A stretch of 64,000 nucleotides of DNA from Bog-473 sp963745665 (GTDB lineage: Bacteria > Actinomycetota > Acidimicrobiia > Acidimicrobiales > RAAP-2), in contig CAVUYE010000003.1 of assembly GCA_963745665.1 (NCBI GenBank), forward strand, positions 1 to 64,000. Direction: 5' to 3'. Positions 45,586 to 56,183 of this stretch are shown piece after piece (the stretch's first letter is position 1; each line of letters starts with the position of its first letter). A program made the translations under genes and the position numbers. The notes below the pieces were generated by a model. That model was not told the origin of the DNA. It saw nothing but the letters and a program-made list of their open reading frames with translations, and made no database searches.

Positions 45586-46000
45586 GTGGACGACGTCGAG
45601 GCGATCAAGCAGCTGAAGGCGCGCTACTTCCGGACGATGGACACCAAGGACTGGGCCGGCATGCGCCGGGTGTTCACCGACGATGTCGTCGATGGACACG
45701 ACGGACTCGGGCGGTGGCGTCGTCACCGGCGCGGACGCGTTCGTCGCGTTCCTGCAGGAGACGCTCGCCGGTGCCGTCACCGTGCACCACGGCCACATGC
45801 CCGAGATCACCCTCACCTCGTCCGACCACCGCGACCGGCATCTGGGCGCTGCACGACGAGCATCGTGTGGCCGGACGGCACCCGGATGCAGGGCGACGGC
45901 CACTATCACGAGACCTACGAGCTGGTGGACGGGGAGTGGCGCATCAGCGTCCTCGACGCTGACCCGCCTGCGCATGGAGCTGACCGGCCCCGACTCCTAA
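45586..46000 (+). CDS. SnoaL-like / NTF2-fold protein, several frame breaks
   Basis: About 135 residues of an NTF2 fold. 'AIKQLKARYFRTMDTKDWAGM' is the N-terminal helix pair of SnoaL-like cyclases and dehydratases, 'GGVVTGADAFVAFLQETL', 'VTVHHGHMPEITLTSSD' and 'YHETYELVDGEWRIS' follow in order. Breaks near 45690, 45838, 45868 and 45965 separate the parts. The end, 'LRMELTGPDS', is in yet another frame to the TAA at 46000. Role likely on a small cyclic substrate; with EthD, VOC it forms a cluster of enzymes of aromatic/terpenoid metabolism (inference). Confidence 0.62.
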
Positions 46001-46444
46001 GCGGCGATGGTCGCCGAGGGCGGCCGTGATGTCGTCGATCGCGGCCTGTTCGGCTTCACTCACGTCCTCGCCGTGCTCGCGGTGCGCGGCGGCGACCCGC
46101 TGCGACAGCGTCACGATGAAGCGGCGGTACTCGTCGACCTCCTCGGGTGTCGCCTTGGTGGCCAGCAGGGCGACGGCGTCACGCAGGTGTTGCAGGCCCT
46201 GCTCCTTGAGCTCCTCGGCGGAGTGGTAGTGCGTGTGGTCCCGTTCGGGCTTGGCCGCCACGATCTCGTCGAGGAGCTCGCTCTTCCCGTGCTGCTGGCG
46301 GGCCTCGACGTAGGACTTGGCCATGGCGACGGTCTCGCGGAACGAGCCGCCGCGCTGGGCGGTGATGACGATCATGCCGGCGCTCGGTGGTGCTTCGAGG
46401 ACCAGCTCCCATTCCTCCGTCGTGAAATCAGACTTCGAGGTCAT
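45997..46444 (-). CDS. conserved protein of unknown function, C-terminal frame uncertain
   Basis: About 148 residues starting MTSKSDFTTEEWELVLEAPP, with 'AGMIVITAQRGGSFRETVAM' and 'DHTHYHSAEELKEQGLQHLRDAV'. Actinobacterial proteins with this TTEEWE...AGMIVITAQRGG pattern are ~140 residues long, end 'AALG' and have no assigned function; a helical bundle is likely. The frame stays open to 45944, but a single-base shift near 46005 gives a TAG at 45997. GGAGAA is nine bases before ATG 46444. Confidence 0.6.
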
Positions 46445-46516
46445 GTGCGTTCTCCGATCACGTTTGCGCGTCACAGCACCGTAGCGCCTCTCTCGCGGAC
46501 CGACCGCGTCCGCGGC

Positions 46517-47725
46517 TCAGCTGAACTGGTCGACGTGCTGCACGCGTCCCGTCGCTCCTGGTGAAGAGCACGTCGTTGTAGCCCTGCCCGGGGCCGACCA
46601 TCTCGAAGGTCAGCGGCGGCACGAACGAGAGGTAGAGCGCTCGCCGCCCGTAGGCGTCGGGGTCGGTCGGCGGCGGCGCGGCGTGCAGCGTGTGGCCGAA
46701 GTGCACGGTCACGTCGCCCGGCTCGGTGGTGAGCGCCACCACGGCGTGGTGCTCGGCGTCACGCGCACTCGGCAGCCGGGAGGTGCCCCGGTGCGATCCC
46801 GGGATCATCTGCGAGCTGCCCGGTCGTCTGCCGTGGCGGCATCGAGCTGGATCCCCACGTTGAGCATGGGGCACTTGACGGGGTGGCCGCCCATGCCGCA
46901 GTCGCGGTGCCAGGGCAGGTCGGCCAGACCCCCGGAGGACCCGGGCACCTTGATGACGACACCGTTGCCGTCGAGCCGATCGTGGGCGTCGCGCAGGTCG
47001 TCGCCACCCAGGGCCGCGATGGCGAGGAAGCGGGGGTCGGCGCCCAGTGCGGCGATCCGGTCCGACCCCTCGTTGAGGTAGTTCACCCGGTTGCAGACCT
47101 CGCGTCCGTCGACCGTCGTCCACCAGGACTTGCGGTCGTCGGGCCTCGCCTGCTCGACCGCCACGGCGACATCGGCGGTGAGGGCGGCGATGTCGCCGGG
47201 GTCGAGGACCCCACGGAGATGGACGAAACCGACCCGGTGCAGGAAGTCCCGGACCTCCGGCCGTCGGGTCGTCGAGGGTGAAGCTCCGCGTCGGGTCGAC
47301 GACACGTCCCGTCTCGTCTTCGATGCGCGCCGGGTGGTCGAGGTCGAACAGGACCTGTTCGCTGAAGGCGACCCGCAGCGGCGGCTCCCAGCGCGCCACC
47401 TGGCCGAAATTGCCCTGCAGGACGGTCAGCTGCTCGGCGTAGAGCAGCGCGAAGCAGGTCTTGAGCTCCCAGGCGAAGGCGCTCCAGGCGATCGGGCGGA
47501 CAATTCGACGACGGTGTGCGCGGCCTCGGTACCGGGTTGCACAGAGAACGACCCTCCGTCGGGCACATAGGTGTACGCCCTGCCGTCGGAGAGCTGAAAC
47601 CCGAGCGGACGGACGACACGGGCGTCGCCGTCGGAGAAGACCGCCCCCCGGCTCTGCAGCAACGAAGGGAGTTCCTCTCGGTGGAACCAATCGAAGTCGA
47701 TCGGTCCGAACCGGTCCTGGTCCAC
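46517..47725 (-). CDS. PhyH-family Fe(II)/2-oxoglutarate oxygenase, four frame breaks
   Basis: About 400 residues. The parts in order are 'DQDRFGPIDFDWFHREELP', 'VVRPLGFQLSDGRAYTYVP', 'FRDFLHRVGFVHLRGVLDPGDI'-type core, 'ADLPWHRDCGMGGHPVKCP' with the HxD iron motif, and 'GDVTVHFGHTLHAAPPPTD' with the distal His. Breaks near 47505, 47265, 46825 and 46545 must be bridged; the final residues 'RVQHVDQFS' end at TGA 46517. GTG 47725 is supported by TACATT six bases upstream. Substrate unknown. Confidence 0.75.
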
Positions 47726-47731
47726 GGCCGA

Positions 47732-47737
47732 AATGTA
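47732..47737 (-). promoter_or_regulatory. -10 hexamer of a probable leaderless start (47725)
   Basis: TACATT on the minus strand ends six bases before GTG 47725. Confidence 0.4.
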
Positions 47738-47757
47738 GCAGCGGGTGCTGCTTCCTC

Positions 47758-48126
47758 TCACTCGCCCAGGAGTTCGAGGAGCCAGCTCGGCCCGACCACG
47801 TCGGCCCCCAATGCCTCAGCCCTCCGCCGCAGTTCGCGATCCGCCGTGACGAGCGTGACCGGTTCATCTGTGGACCCGGCGACGACATCGACCAGCGCGT
47901 CATTGCCACTGCCGGTGGCGTGCACCACGGTGACGCCGTCGCCGACGCCGCTACGTGCACCCTGGCGAGCCTTGCCTTCCAGGACGACCACAAGCGGCGG
48001 GGAGATCCGTCCCGAAACGACCGCGGCGCGGAGTTGGCGTACGAACGCGCTGGCTGCTCCTGCCCGGTCCTTCCACCAGCCCGTCGGCCGAGATCCGACC
48101 ACATTGGCCGCGTCGACGAGGATCAC
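47758..48126 (-). CDS. PIN/NYN-like nuclease-domain protein
   Basis: A 122-residue protein opening 'VILVDAANVVGSRPTGWWKD', where the first Asp begins the NYN/PIN acidic site; 'VTVVHATGSGNDALVDVVAG' and 'VTLVTADRELRRRAEALGAD' supply the next two acidic positions and 'VVGPSWLLELL' the end. The set fits a PIN-fold RNase; partner unknown. GTG 48126 is supported by CAGACT six bases upstream; TTG 48153 would add nine residues. Confidence 0.75.
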   Translation of the reverse strand: MILVDAANVVGSRPTGWWKDRAGAASAFVRQLRAAVVSGRISPPLVVVLEGKARQGARSGVGDGVTVVHATGSGNDALVDVVAGSTDEPVTLVTADRELRRRAEALGADVVGPSWLLELLGE

Positions 48127-48132
48127 CCTCCC

Positions 48133-48138
48133 AGTCTG
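48133..48138 (-). promoter_or_regulatory. -10 hexamer of a probable leaderless start (48126)
   Basis: CAGACT on the minus strand ends six bases before GTG 48126. Confidence 0.4.
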
Positions 48139-48154
48139 CCCGTCGGCGGCCAAA

Positions 48155-48166
48155 GACAGTACTGTC
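48155..48166. repeat. 12-bp perfect palindrome upstream of PIN-like gene
   Basis: GACAGTACTGTC is its own reverse complement, lying at the -30 to -40 position of the PIN-like gene. Candidate operator. Confidence 0.35.
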
Positions 48167-48168
48167 GA

Positions 48169-48420
48169 TTAGCTCACGGAACGGCAGATGATGCCGACAG
48201 GGACGTGATCACCCGGGCCGGCGCACGCGCCTGGCGAACTGCGCACAATGTCGGCTGGGTTCCCCGCCACAAAAGTGGTCGGATGCGGGGAGCCGCACAG
48301 CCGGGTGCTCGCCAGTGGCGCGGCGTCCAGCCCGGATACCGCCTGCAGGGAGACGGTGGCCCGCCAACCCACCAGGGAATCCCTGGCGTCGTCGACGGAG
48401 ATGGGAGAAGTGGTGCGCAC
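48169..48420 (-). CDS. possible small protein of unknown function
   Basis: An 83-residue frame from GTG 48420 that begins 'RTTSPISVDDARDSLVGWRA' and contains 'LASTRLCGSPHPTTFVAGNP'. Third codon positions are GC-rich, but less so than in neighbouring genes. No family is recognised. The remaining bases to 48537 hold no gene. Confidence 0.3.
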   Translation of the reverse strand: MRTTSPISVDDARDSLVGWRATVSLQAVSGLDAAPLASTRLCGSPHPTTFVAGNPADIVRSSPGACAGPGDHVPVGIICRSVS

Positions 48421-48537
48421 ACCGTTCTTGTCGCCCTCTCTTGGCGCGGGCTTGACGCTGCCGTGTCACTTCTTTGGCCAGAATTGTGCATCCGAGATGC
48501 AACCGGGCGGAAGCAGCACTCGGGCAAACACGCGTTG

Positions 48538-49602
48538 CTACGTGACGACGAGACCTCGGCCGGTGATGAGGGGGAGATCGAGGGCTGTGACCAGACCCGG
48601 AGCCGACGCGATCACTGCTGGCACGGCGTTGACGAGCCGCATAGCTGTGGCCTTCAGCCCGGCTGTGTTGTGGTCGCCGTCGGTACCCATGAGCTGCAGG
48701 TCGAGGGTGTAGTTCGGCTCACCCTTGATCTCCACGCGGTAACAGCCCTGCCCGGCCGGCTGCGGCCACTGCGCGCCGAGGTCGTCGCGGAGCCGTGTCA
48801 CGTGCTCGAGCACGACGGCGGCGCGATCGCCGACCATGCCGCGTACCTCGAAATGCAGCGCGGCGGCCGTGCCGGCCTTGATGGTGCCGGCGTCCACCTC
48901 GAAGTCCTCGGGTGCGGCCTCGCGCTCGTACCACTCGGTCACGTCGGTCAGCGTCACGCCGAGGCCGGCGGCGATCTGACGAACCACGGACCCCCAGGCC
49001 ATGGTGAGGACTCCTGGGCTGAGGAGGAAGGGCACCTCGCCCATGGCGCCCCCGAAACCCATGATGTCGAACAAGACCATGGGCTGGTTGTAGGTGTTGT
49101 AGTTGAGAACCTCTGAGCAGCGGACCTCTTCGATGCGCTCGCTCACGCCCGACAGGACGAGCGGGAGTGCGTCGTTGGCGAAACCGGGGTCGACGCCATT
49201 GACGAAGATGGAGACCCCGGCCTTTTCCGCTGCGGCGATGACGGGGGCCGCCAGGGGATCGTCCGGCGCCGGGTACTGCAGCATCACCGGGCTCGACGAG
49301 ACCACGTTGATCCCCGCCGCCAGGAAGCGCTCCAGATCTTGGAGGGCCTCGAAGATGCGGTCGTCGGCCATGGCGGTGTGCACGATGCAGTCGGGCTTGA
49401 GCCCCAAGAGCGCGTCGGTGTCGCTCGTCGCCGCCACGCCGAACGTGCTGACGAGACCAGCGAGCTCCCCGGCGTCGTGGCCGACCTTGTCCGGGTTCGA
49501 CACATAGACCCCGACGAGCTCGAGCTCCGGGTGCGCATGGATGCCGGCCAGGGCATGGCGCCCGACATTCCCGGTGCTCCACTGCACGACGCGGTACGGC
49601 AT
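48538..49602 (-). CDS. dihydrodipicolinate-reductase-like NAD(P)-dependent oxidoreductase
   Basis: A 354-residue protein with an N-terminal Rossmann fold ('YRVVQWSTGNVGRHALAGI') and 'LVGVYVSNPDKVGHDAGEL', followed by the long C-terminal domain of the DapB-like group related to 2,4-diaminopentanoate dehydrogenase ('NGVDPGFANDALPLVLSG', 'AWGSVVRQIAAGLGV'). It is not the lysine-pathway DapB, which is shorter. Substrate unknown; amine or amino-acid dehydrogenase activity is plausible. ATG 49602 has GGAG eight bases before it; second gene of an operon with the SDR. Confidence 0.8.
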   Translation of the reverse strand: MPYRVVQWSTGNVGRHALAGIHAHPELELVGVYVSNPDKVGHDAGELAGLVSTFGVAATSDTDALLGLKPDCIVHTAMADDRIFEALQDLERFLAAGINVVSSSPVMLQYPAPDDPLAAPVIAAAEKAGVSIFVNGVDPGFANDALPLVLSGVSERIEEVRCSEVLNYNTYNQPMVLFDIMGFGGAMGEVPFLLSPGVLTMAWGSVVRQIAAGLGVTLTDVTEWYEREAAPEDFEVDAGTIKAGTAAALHFEVRGMVGDRAAVVLEHVTRLRDDLGAQWPQPAGQGCYRVEIKGEPNYTLDLQLMGTDGDHNTAGLKATAMRLVNAVPAVIASAPGLVTALDLPLITGRGLVVT

Positions 49603-49630
49603 GGGTGTGGCTCCTTCGAGATCGGGGGAC

Positions 49631-50425
49631 TTAGAGGTCCGGGAGCGGGAACTCGAGATTGGGCGACTGCAGTCCGCCGTCGACCTCGATGATCTTTCCG
49701 GTCACGTAGGCGCCGGCGGGAGACACCAGGTAGAGGATCGCCGATGCGATGTCGTCCACATGACCCAGCCGCTTCAATGGTGTGGCGTCCTCCATGGCCG
49801 TGCGCAACTCGTCGCTCGACATGACGATGTCAAGCGCCGAGGTGGCGGTGGAGCCGACGCCGATGGCATTGACACGGATGCGCGGCGCCAGGTCGCGCGA
49901 GGCCAGCCGGGTGTACTGCTCGAGCGCGCCCTTGACGGTGCCGTACCCCACGTAGCCGCGACCGGCCACGTGTCCCATGACCGACGAGATGCTGACGATG
50001 GCGCCGCCCGGGTGGTCGCCCTCGAGCATGCGAGGCACGCCGGCCCGGATCAGCGCATGCCCCGCTGAGACGTTGAAGCGAAAGGCCTCCTCGAGGAAGC
50101 GGGGTGACGTGTCGAGCAGCGGCCGCGGCATCGTCCCACCCATGTTGTTGACGATGATGTCGAGGCGACCGAACTCGTTGTAAGCGGTCTCGGCGAGGGA
50201 GGCCATGAGATCGAAGTCCGTCAGGTCGCCCGGCACGACGATGGCGCGGCGTCCCGCCGCTTCGACCTGCTTGGCCACGGCACGCAGCTGGTCCTCGGTG
50301 CGAGCGGCCAGCACGACGTCGGCCCCCGCCTCCGCCAGTGCCACCGCGGCGGCGGCGCCGATACCGCGCCCGCTGGCGGTGACGATGGCGGCCTGGTCGG
50401 TGACGAGGAATCGATCGAGGATCAT
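49631..50425 (-). CDS. short-chain dehydrogenase/reductase
   Basis: A 264-residue SDR. 'AIVTASGRGIGAAAAVAL' binds the cofactor, 'IVNNMGGTMPR' replaces the usual NNAG, the Ser is in 'VSISSVMGH' and the pair in 'YVGYGTVKGAL' (Y-x-x-x-K). The C-terminal 'YVTGKIIEVDGGLQ' is typical. ATG 50425 fits TACATT upstream; the frame open to 50548 is not supported. Twenty-eight bases precede the DapB-like gene. Confidence 0.87.
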   Translation of the reverse strand: MILDRFLVTDQAAIVTASGRGIGAAAAVALAEAGADVVLAARTEDQLRAVAKQVEAAGRRAIVVPGDLTDFDLMASLAETAYNEFGRLDIIVNNMGGTMPRPLLDTSPRFLEEAFRFNVSAGHALIRAGVPRMLEGDHPGGAIVSISSVMGHVAGRGYVGYGTVKGALEQYTRLASRDLAPRIRVNAIGVGSTATSALDIVMSSDELRTAMEDATPLKRLGHVDDIASAILYLVSPAGAYVTGKIIEVDGGLQSPNLEFPLPDL

Positions 50426-50431
50426 GCAGCG

Positions 50432-50437
50432 AATGTA
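50432..50437 (-). promoter_or_regulatory. -10 hexamer of a probable leaderless start (50425)
   Basis: TACATT on the minus strand ends six bases before ATG 50425. Confidence 0.4.
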
Positions 50438-50469
50438 GTTGGCGCCCGATGGGGGACGCGCCGGACAGT

Positions 50470-51906
50470 TCAGCTCTGCCCGGGTCCAGCGGCGGGGTCG
50501 CCGGAGGCCGCGGCGCGCTTGCCGACGCGGGCGACGAGATCGGCCCAACCCGTCTGGTCATCGAGGATCGGGAAGGCCTTCGGCATGACCTTGGCCTTCA
50601 CCTCGTCGGGCAGGCTCAGGTCACCGCCGGTGTGACCGACGCTGAACACGCGTTCGGGTCGAGCCCGCCCCACCATGGCGCGTCCCCAGCGCCACAGTGC
50701 AGTGAAACGGTGGCCGAAGCCGTTGAGGAAGGCCAGGTGGACGAACATCCAGACGATCCAACCGGGAAATCCGCTCAGCCGGATGCCCCGCACGCTCACC
50801 ATTGCCTTGAAGCGGCCGATGGCTGCCGCGCTCCCGAGGTCGCGGTACTTGAAGGGCACGCTCTCCGCACCCTTCAGGCGCCGCTTGATCGTGTTGGCCG
50901 CGTGCAGGCCTCCTTGCATCGCCACCTCACAGACCCCGGGCAGATTGTCGAGGGAGGCCATGTCGCCGATGGCGAACACCTCGGGGTGCCCGGGCAAGCT
51001 GAGATCGGGGAGCACGGCGATCCGGCCGGCCCGATCCGTTGCCGCCCCGGTCGCTCCGGCCAGCAGGCCGGCCAGTGGTGACGCCTGGACGCCGGCCGCC
51101 CAGATGACGGTGCCGCACTCGTACCGACCCTTTTGCCCGTCGGCGTTCTCGGTGTCGACCCCGAACGGATCGACGCCGACGACGCGGAGGCCCATTTGCA
51201 ATTCGACCCCCATCTTCTCGAGCTCGACGCGGGCGCGTCCCGAGAGCTCACCGCCGAAGGTGGCCAGCGGCTCCTTGCCTCCGTCGATCAGGATGACGCG
51301 GACCGTGGCCGGCTCGATATGACGGAAGTCGTCCTTCAGGCTGCGGGCCGCCAGCTCGCGGATCTGCCCGGCCAACTCGACCCCCGTCGGCCCCGCTCCC
51401 ACGATGGCGTAGGTCAGCCAGAACCGCTGCAGCGCGACGTCGTCGAGGTTCTCGGCGATTTCGAGCGCGCCGTAGACGCGCCGCCGCAGTTCCATGGCGT
51501 CGTCGATCGTCTTCATGCCGGGGGCGATCAGGGCGAACTCGTCGTGGCCGAAGTACGACTGCCCCGCGCCGGCCGCGACGATGAGGCTGTCGTAGGGGTA
51601 CTCGTTTGTTTCGCCGGGGAGGGCTGCGGTCTGCACGATCCGCCGATCCAGGTCGAACCCGGTGACCTTGGAGAGGACGACATGGACGTTCTTGCGCCGC
51701 CGGAAGATCTGCCGCAGTACAGGCGAGATGGAGCCGGGTGACAGGATCCCTGTGGCCACCTGGTACAGCAGCGGCTGGAAGAGGTGATGGTTCCGCTGGT
51801 CGATCAGCGTGACGTCGATGCCTCTGGCGGAGAGCAGGCGGGTGGCGGGCAGGCCGCCGAACCCGCCACCGACCACGACGACACGGTGGCGTGGTGCTGC
51901 GCTCAC
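50470..51906 (-). CDS. ndh: type II NADH dehydrogenase (NDH-2)
   Basis: A 478-residue flavoprotein that feeds electrons from NADH to quinone without pumping protons. FAD loop 'VVVVGGGFGGLPATRLL', 'RNHHLFQPLLYQVATGILSPG' (quinone-site region), NADH loop 'AIVGAGPTGVELAGQI', 'VFAIGDMASLDNLPGVCEVA', and a hydrophobic/amphipathic C-terminus ('PGWIVWMFVHLAFLNGF') for membrane attachment. Length and motifs match the family. The cytochrome bd operon further on could accept its electrons. GTG 51906. Confidence 0.92.
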   Translation of the reverse strand: MSAAPRHRVVVVGGGFGGLPATRLLSARGIDVTLIDQRNHHLFQPLLYQVATGILSPGSISPVLRQIFRRRKNVHVVLSKVTGFDLDRRIVQTAALPGETNEYPYDSLIVAAGAGQSYFGHDEFALIAPGMKTIDDAMELRRRVYGALEIAENLDDVALQRFWLTYAIVGAGPTGVELAGQIRELAARSLKDDFRHIEPATVRVILIDGGKEPLATFGGELSGRARVELEKMGVELQMGLRVVGVDPFGVDTENADGQKGRYECGTVIWAAGVQASPLAGLLAGATGAATDRAGRIAVLPDLSLPGHPEVFAIGDMASLDNLPGVCEVAMQGGLHAANTIKRRLKGAESVPFKYRDLGSAAAIGRFKAMVSVRGIRLSGFPGWIVWMFVHLAFLNGFGHRFTALWRWGRAMVGRARPERVFSVGHTGGDLSLPDEVKAKVMPKAFPILDDQTGWADLVARVGKRAAASGDPAAGPGQS

Positions 51907-51940
51907 GATGGCGCTGTGTGCACGTCGAGGTCGCCTCCGG

Positions 51941-53839
<1,899 letters not shown>

Positions 53840-53845
53840 CTTCTG

Positions 53846-53851
53846 ATCGTA
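53846..53851 (-). promoter_or_regulatory. -10 hexamer of a probable leaderless start (53839)
   Basis: TACGAT on the minus strand ends six bases before GTG 53839. Confidence 0.4.
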
Positions 53852-54029
53852 GGGAATGGATCGATCGATGTCACCACCTGGTTGCGAAGAATCCGTGACG
53901 ATTGGGTGATCTGCGGCCTCGCTCCGGACCTCTGGGATAACCGAGCGCTTTCCGTTCTCCTGCGCGCTCGGTACGGTGGGTGGACGCTCGAGAACGCGCC
54001 CTCGGCGGGCGCGACCTGGAAGGTGCCCC

Positions 54030-54803
54030 ATGACTGATGAATTGCAAGGCAAGGTCGCTATCGTGACCGGAGGCAACACGGGGATCGGCAAAGCGGTGGT
54101 GCTGGCCCTGGCGGAGAAGGGCGCCAGCGTCGTCATCGACTACGTCTCCAACCCGCAGGCCACCGAGGACCTCGAGCGTAAGATCGCCGACCTCGGCGAG
54201 GTGGCGACGGCCGTTGAAGCCGACGTCTCCAAAATCGAGGACCTGCAGCGGATGATCGACACGGCGATCTCGGCTTACGGACGGCTCGACATCATGGTCA
54301 ACAACGCCGGGATCGAGACGCGTACCTCGGTCCTCGAGACGACCGAGGATCAATACGAGAAGGTGCTCGCAATCAACCTGAAGAGCGCGTTCTTCGGCAC
54401 GCAACTGGCGGCGAAGCAGATGATCGCCCAGGGCGGGGGCGGCCGCATCATCAACATGACGTCCGTCCACGAGGACTGGCCGATGCCCGGCAACACTGCC
54501 TATTGCCTGTCGAAGGGAGGCATGCGCATGTTGACCCGGACGGCCGGCGTCGAGCTGGCACCGCACAACATCTGCGTCGTCGGTGTCGGGCCGGGCGCGG
54601 TGGACACGCCGATCAATGCACAGACGGTGGCCGACCCCGCGGCGCTGGCCAAGCTGAACAGCTCCATCCCGCTCGGCCGCGTGGCCGAGCCCGAGGAGAT
54701 CGCCTCGGTCGTGGCGTTCCTCGCCGGCGACGGGGCCAGCTACATCACGGCGACGACGATCTTCGCCGACGGCGGCATCATGCAGAGCAGCGTGGGGCTC
54801 TGA
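54030..54803 (+). CDS. short-chain dehydrogenase (glucose-1-dehydrogenase-like)
   Basis: A 257-residue SDR with 'AIVTGGNTGIGKAVVLAL', 'IMVNNAGIETRTSVLE', Ser in 'INMTSVHEDWPMP' and 'AYCLSKGGM' (Y-x-x-x-K). 'HEDWP' after the catalytic Ser resembles glucose dehydrogenases of Bacillus type. ATG 54030 has GGAAGG six bases before it. Three bases separate it from the ABM gene, so they are one transcript. The neighbouring GH15 enzyme releases glucose, which makes glucose oxidation an attractive guess. Confidence 0.85.
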   Translation: MTDELQGKVAIVTGGNTGIGKAVVLALAEKGASVVIDYVSNPQATEDLERKIADLGEVATAVEADVSKIEDLQRMIDTAISAYGRLDIMVNNAGIETRTSVLETTEDQYEKVLAINLKSAFFGTQLAAKQMIAQGGGGRIINMTSVHEDWPMPGNTAYCLSKGGMRMLTRTAGVELAPHNICVVGVGPGAVDTPINAQTVADPAALAKLNSSIPLGRVAEPEEIASVVAFLAGDGASYITATTIFADGGIMQSSVGL

Positions 54804-54806
54804 TCA

Positions 54807-55118
54807 GTGGCGGACAACATGTTGATCGTTGCCGGGACCTTCACCGTCGATCCGGACCGGCGGGCCGAGTTTCTCGAAGGGCGGTTGGAGGCCATCGGCA
54901 CCTCCCGGGAAGAACAGGGGTGCCTGCAGTACGCCATGAGTGCCGACGCCGTCGAGCCCGGGCTCGTCCGCCTCTTCGAGATCTGGTCCTCCCGGGCCGA
55001 CCTGCGGGCCCACCTCGAACGCGCGAGGTCGTCGGCACCTGCGAAAGGCGGCGTGCCGATCCTGGCCGCTGATCTCAAGATGTACGTCGACGCCGAGGAG
55101 AAACCCTTCGGCGTGTAG
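54807..55118 (+). CDS. antibiotic-biosynthesis-monooxygenase (ABM) domain protein
   Basis: A 103-residue intact ABM protein: 'MLIVAGTFTVDPDRRAEFLEG', 'SREEQGCLQYAMSADAVEPG', 'VRLFEIWSSRADLRAHLE' and 'DLKMYVDAEEKPFGV'. The fold forms dimers and includes quinol monooxygenases (YgiN). Starting at GTG three bases after the SDR stop, it may handle a quinol or a by-product in the same pathway. Unlike the ABM gene at 30079 it has no frame break. Confidence 0.82.
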   Translation: MADNMLIVAGTFTVDPDRRAEFLEGRLEAIGTSREEQGCLQYAMSADAVEPGLVRLFEIWSSRADLRAHLERARSSAPAKGGVPILAADLKMYVDAEEKPFGV

Positions 55119-55136
55119 GCCCAGCCGAGCGAACGA

Positions 55137-56174
55137 TCAGGTGTGTTCGGCCGTCCCGTTGGGAGCGGTGACCTCGTCGCCCCCGACCCTGGGCGTGGCC
55201 AGGCGTTGACGGAAGACGCGATAGCTCCAGGCCTGGTAGACGAGCACGACGGGCACGAAGATGACGGCCACCACCGTCATGACCCGCAGCGTGTAGGTCG
55301 GGCTCGCCGTGGTGTGAATGGTCAGGTTGTAGGCGGTGTTTGTCGTCGACACCATGACGCGGGGGAAGAGTTCGCTGAAGAGAGTGCCGACCGACCCTCC
55401 GATACCGACGACCGCCCCCATGAAAGCCCATCCCTCCGCCTTCTCCCGGGCCGCCCAGGCGGAGCCGATCACCGCCAGCAGCGCCAACGCCTCAATGGGT
55501 CGAGGGACGAAGCCAGTGCCCAGGCCGACGTGGATCCACGTCATGAACCCGAACGTCACGACGACGGCGAGGAGGCCGATGGCCGCTGCCGCCCTCTGGG
55601 CCCGGGCATGGAGCTCGCCGGTCGTCTTCAACATCAGGAAGGTGGAGCCCACGAGCAACGACAGCACGACGAGCGTGAGCCCGGTCCAGAGCCCGAACGG
55701 GGTCAGGAGGCTGAAGAAGTTACCCGTGAACTGCTGGTGGCTGTTGATGGGGAGCCCGTGCAGCAGGTCGCCGAGCGCCACACCGACCAGGAACGGGATG
55801 AGCGCGCTGCCGACGGTGAGGCCCCAGCGCCAGAACGATCGCCAGCGTGGGTCGTCGAACTTGCGCTGGTACTCGAACGAGAGGCCCCGCACCATGAGCG
55901 CCACGAGCAACAGCACCATGGCCAGGTACAGGGTCGAGAACATGGTCGCGTACCAGGCGGGGAAGGCGGCGAAGATCACGGCGCCGGCGACGATCAGCCA
56001 CACCTCGTTGCCGTCCCACGTCGGGCCGATGGTGTTGACGAGGACGCGCCGCTCGAGGTCGTTGCGGCCAAGGAAAGAGTGCAACATGCCGACACCGAAG
56101 TCGAACCCTTCGAGGATGAAGAAGCCGACCCAGAAGATCGCAGCGATGATGAACCAGAGGTCTCCAAGTGTCAT
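55137..56174 (-). CDS. cydB: cytochrome bd ubiquinol oxidase subunit II
   Basis: A 345-residue membrane protein with eight or nine helices. 'FWVGFFILEGFDFGVGMLHSFLG' and 'GPTWDGNEVWLIVAGAVIFAAFPAWY' are CydB hallmarks. It pairs with CydA to reduce oxygen with quinol at high affinity. ATG 56174 follows GGAGG, and lies nine bases behind the cydA stop. Last gene of cydDCAB; a convergent ABM gene ends 18 bases away. Confidence 0.95.
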   Translation of the reverse strand: MTLGDLWFIIAAIFWVGFFILEGFDFGVGMLHSFLGRNDLERRVLVNTIGPTWDGNEVWLIVAGAVIFAAFPAWYATMFSTLYLAMVLLLVALMVRGLSFEYQRKFDDPRWRSFWRWGLTVGSALIPFLVGVALGDLLHGLPINSHQQFTGNFFSLLTPFGLWTGLTLVVLSLLVGSTFLMLKTTGELHARAQRAAAAIGLLAVVVTFGFMTWIHVGLGTGFVPRPIEALALLAVIGSAWAAREKAEGWAFMGAVVGIGGSVGTLFSELFPRVMVSTTNTAYNLTIHTTASPTYTLRVMTVVAVIFVPVVLVYQAWSYRVFRQRLATPRVGGDEVTAPNGTAEHT

Positions 56175-56183
56175 CAGGGCCTC

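Noticed and set aside
28804..47725. Calling the broken genes pseudogenes
   Set aside because: Active-site residues and conserved ends are intact across all breaks and the breaks cluster by position, not by gene type; sequence error is likelier.
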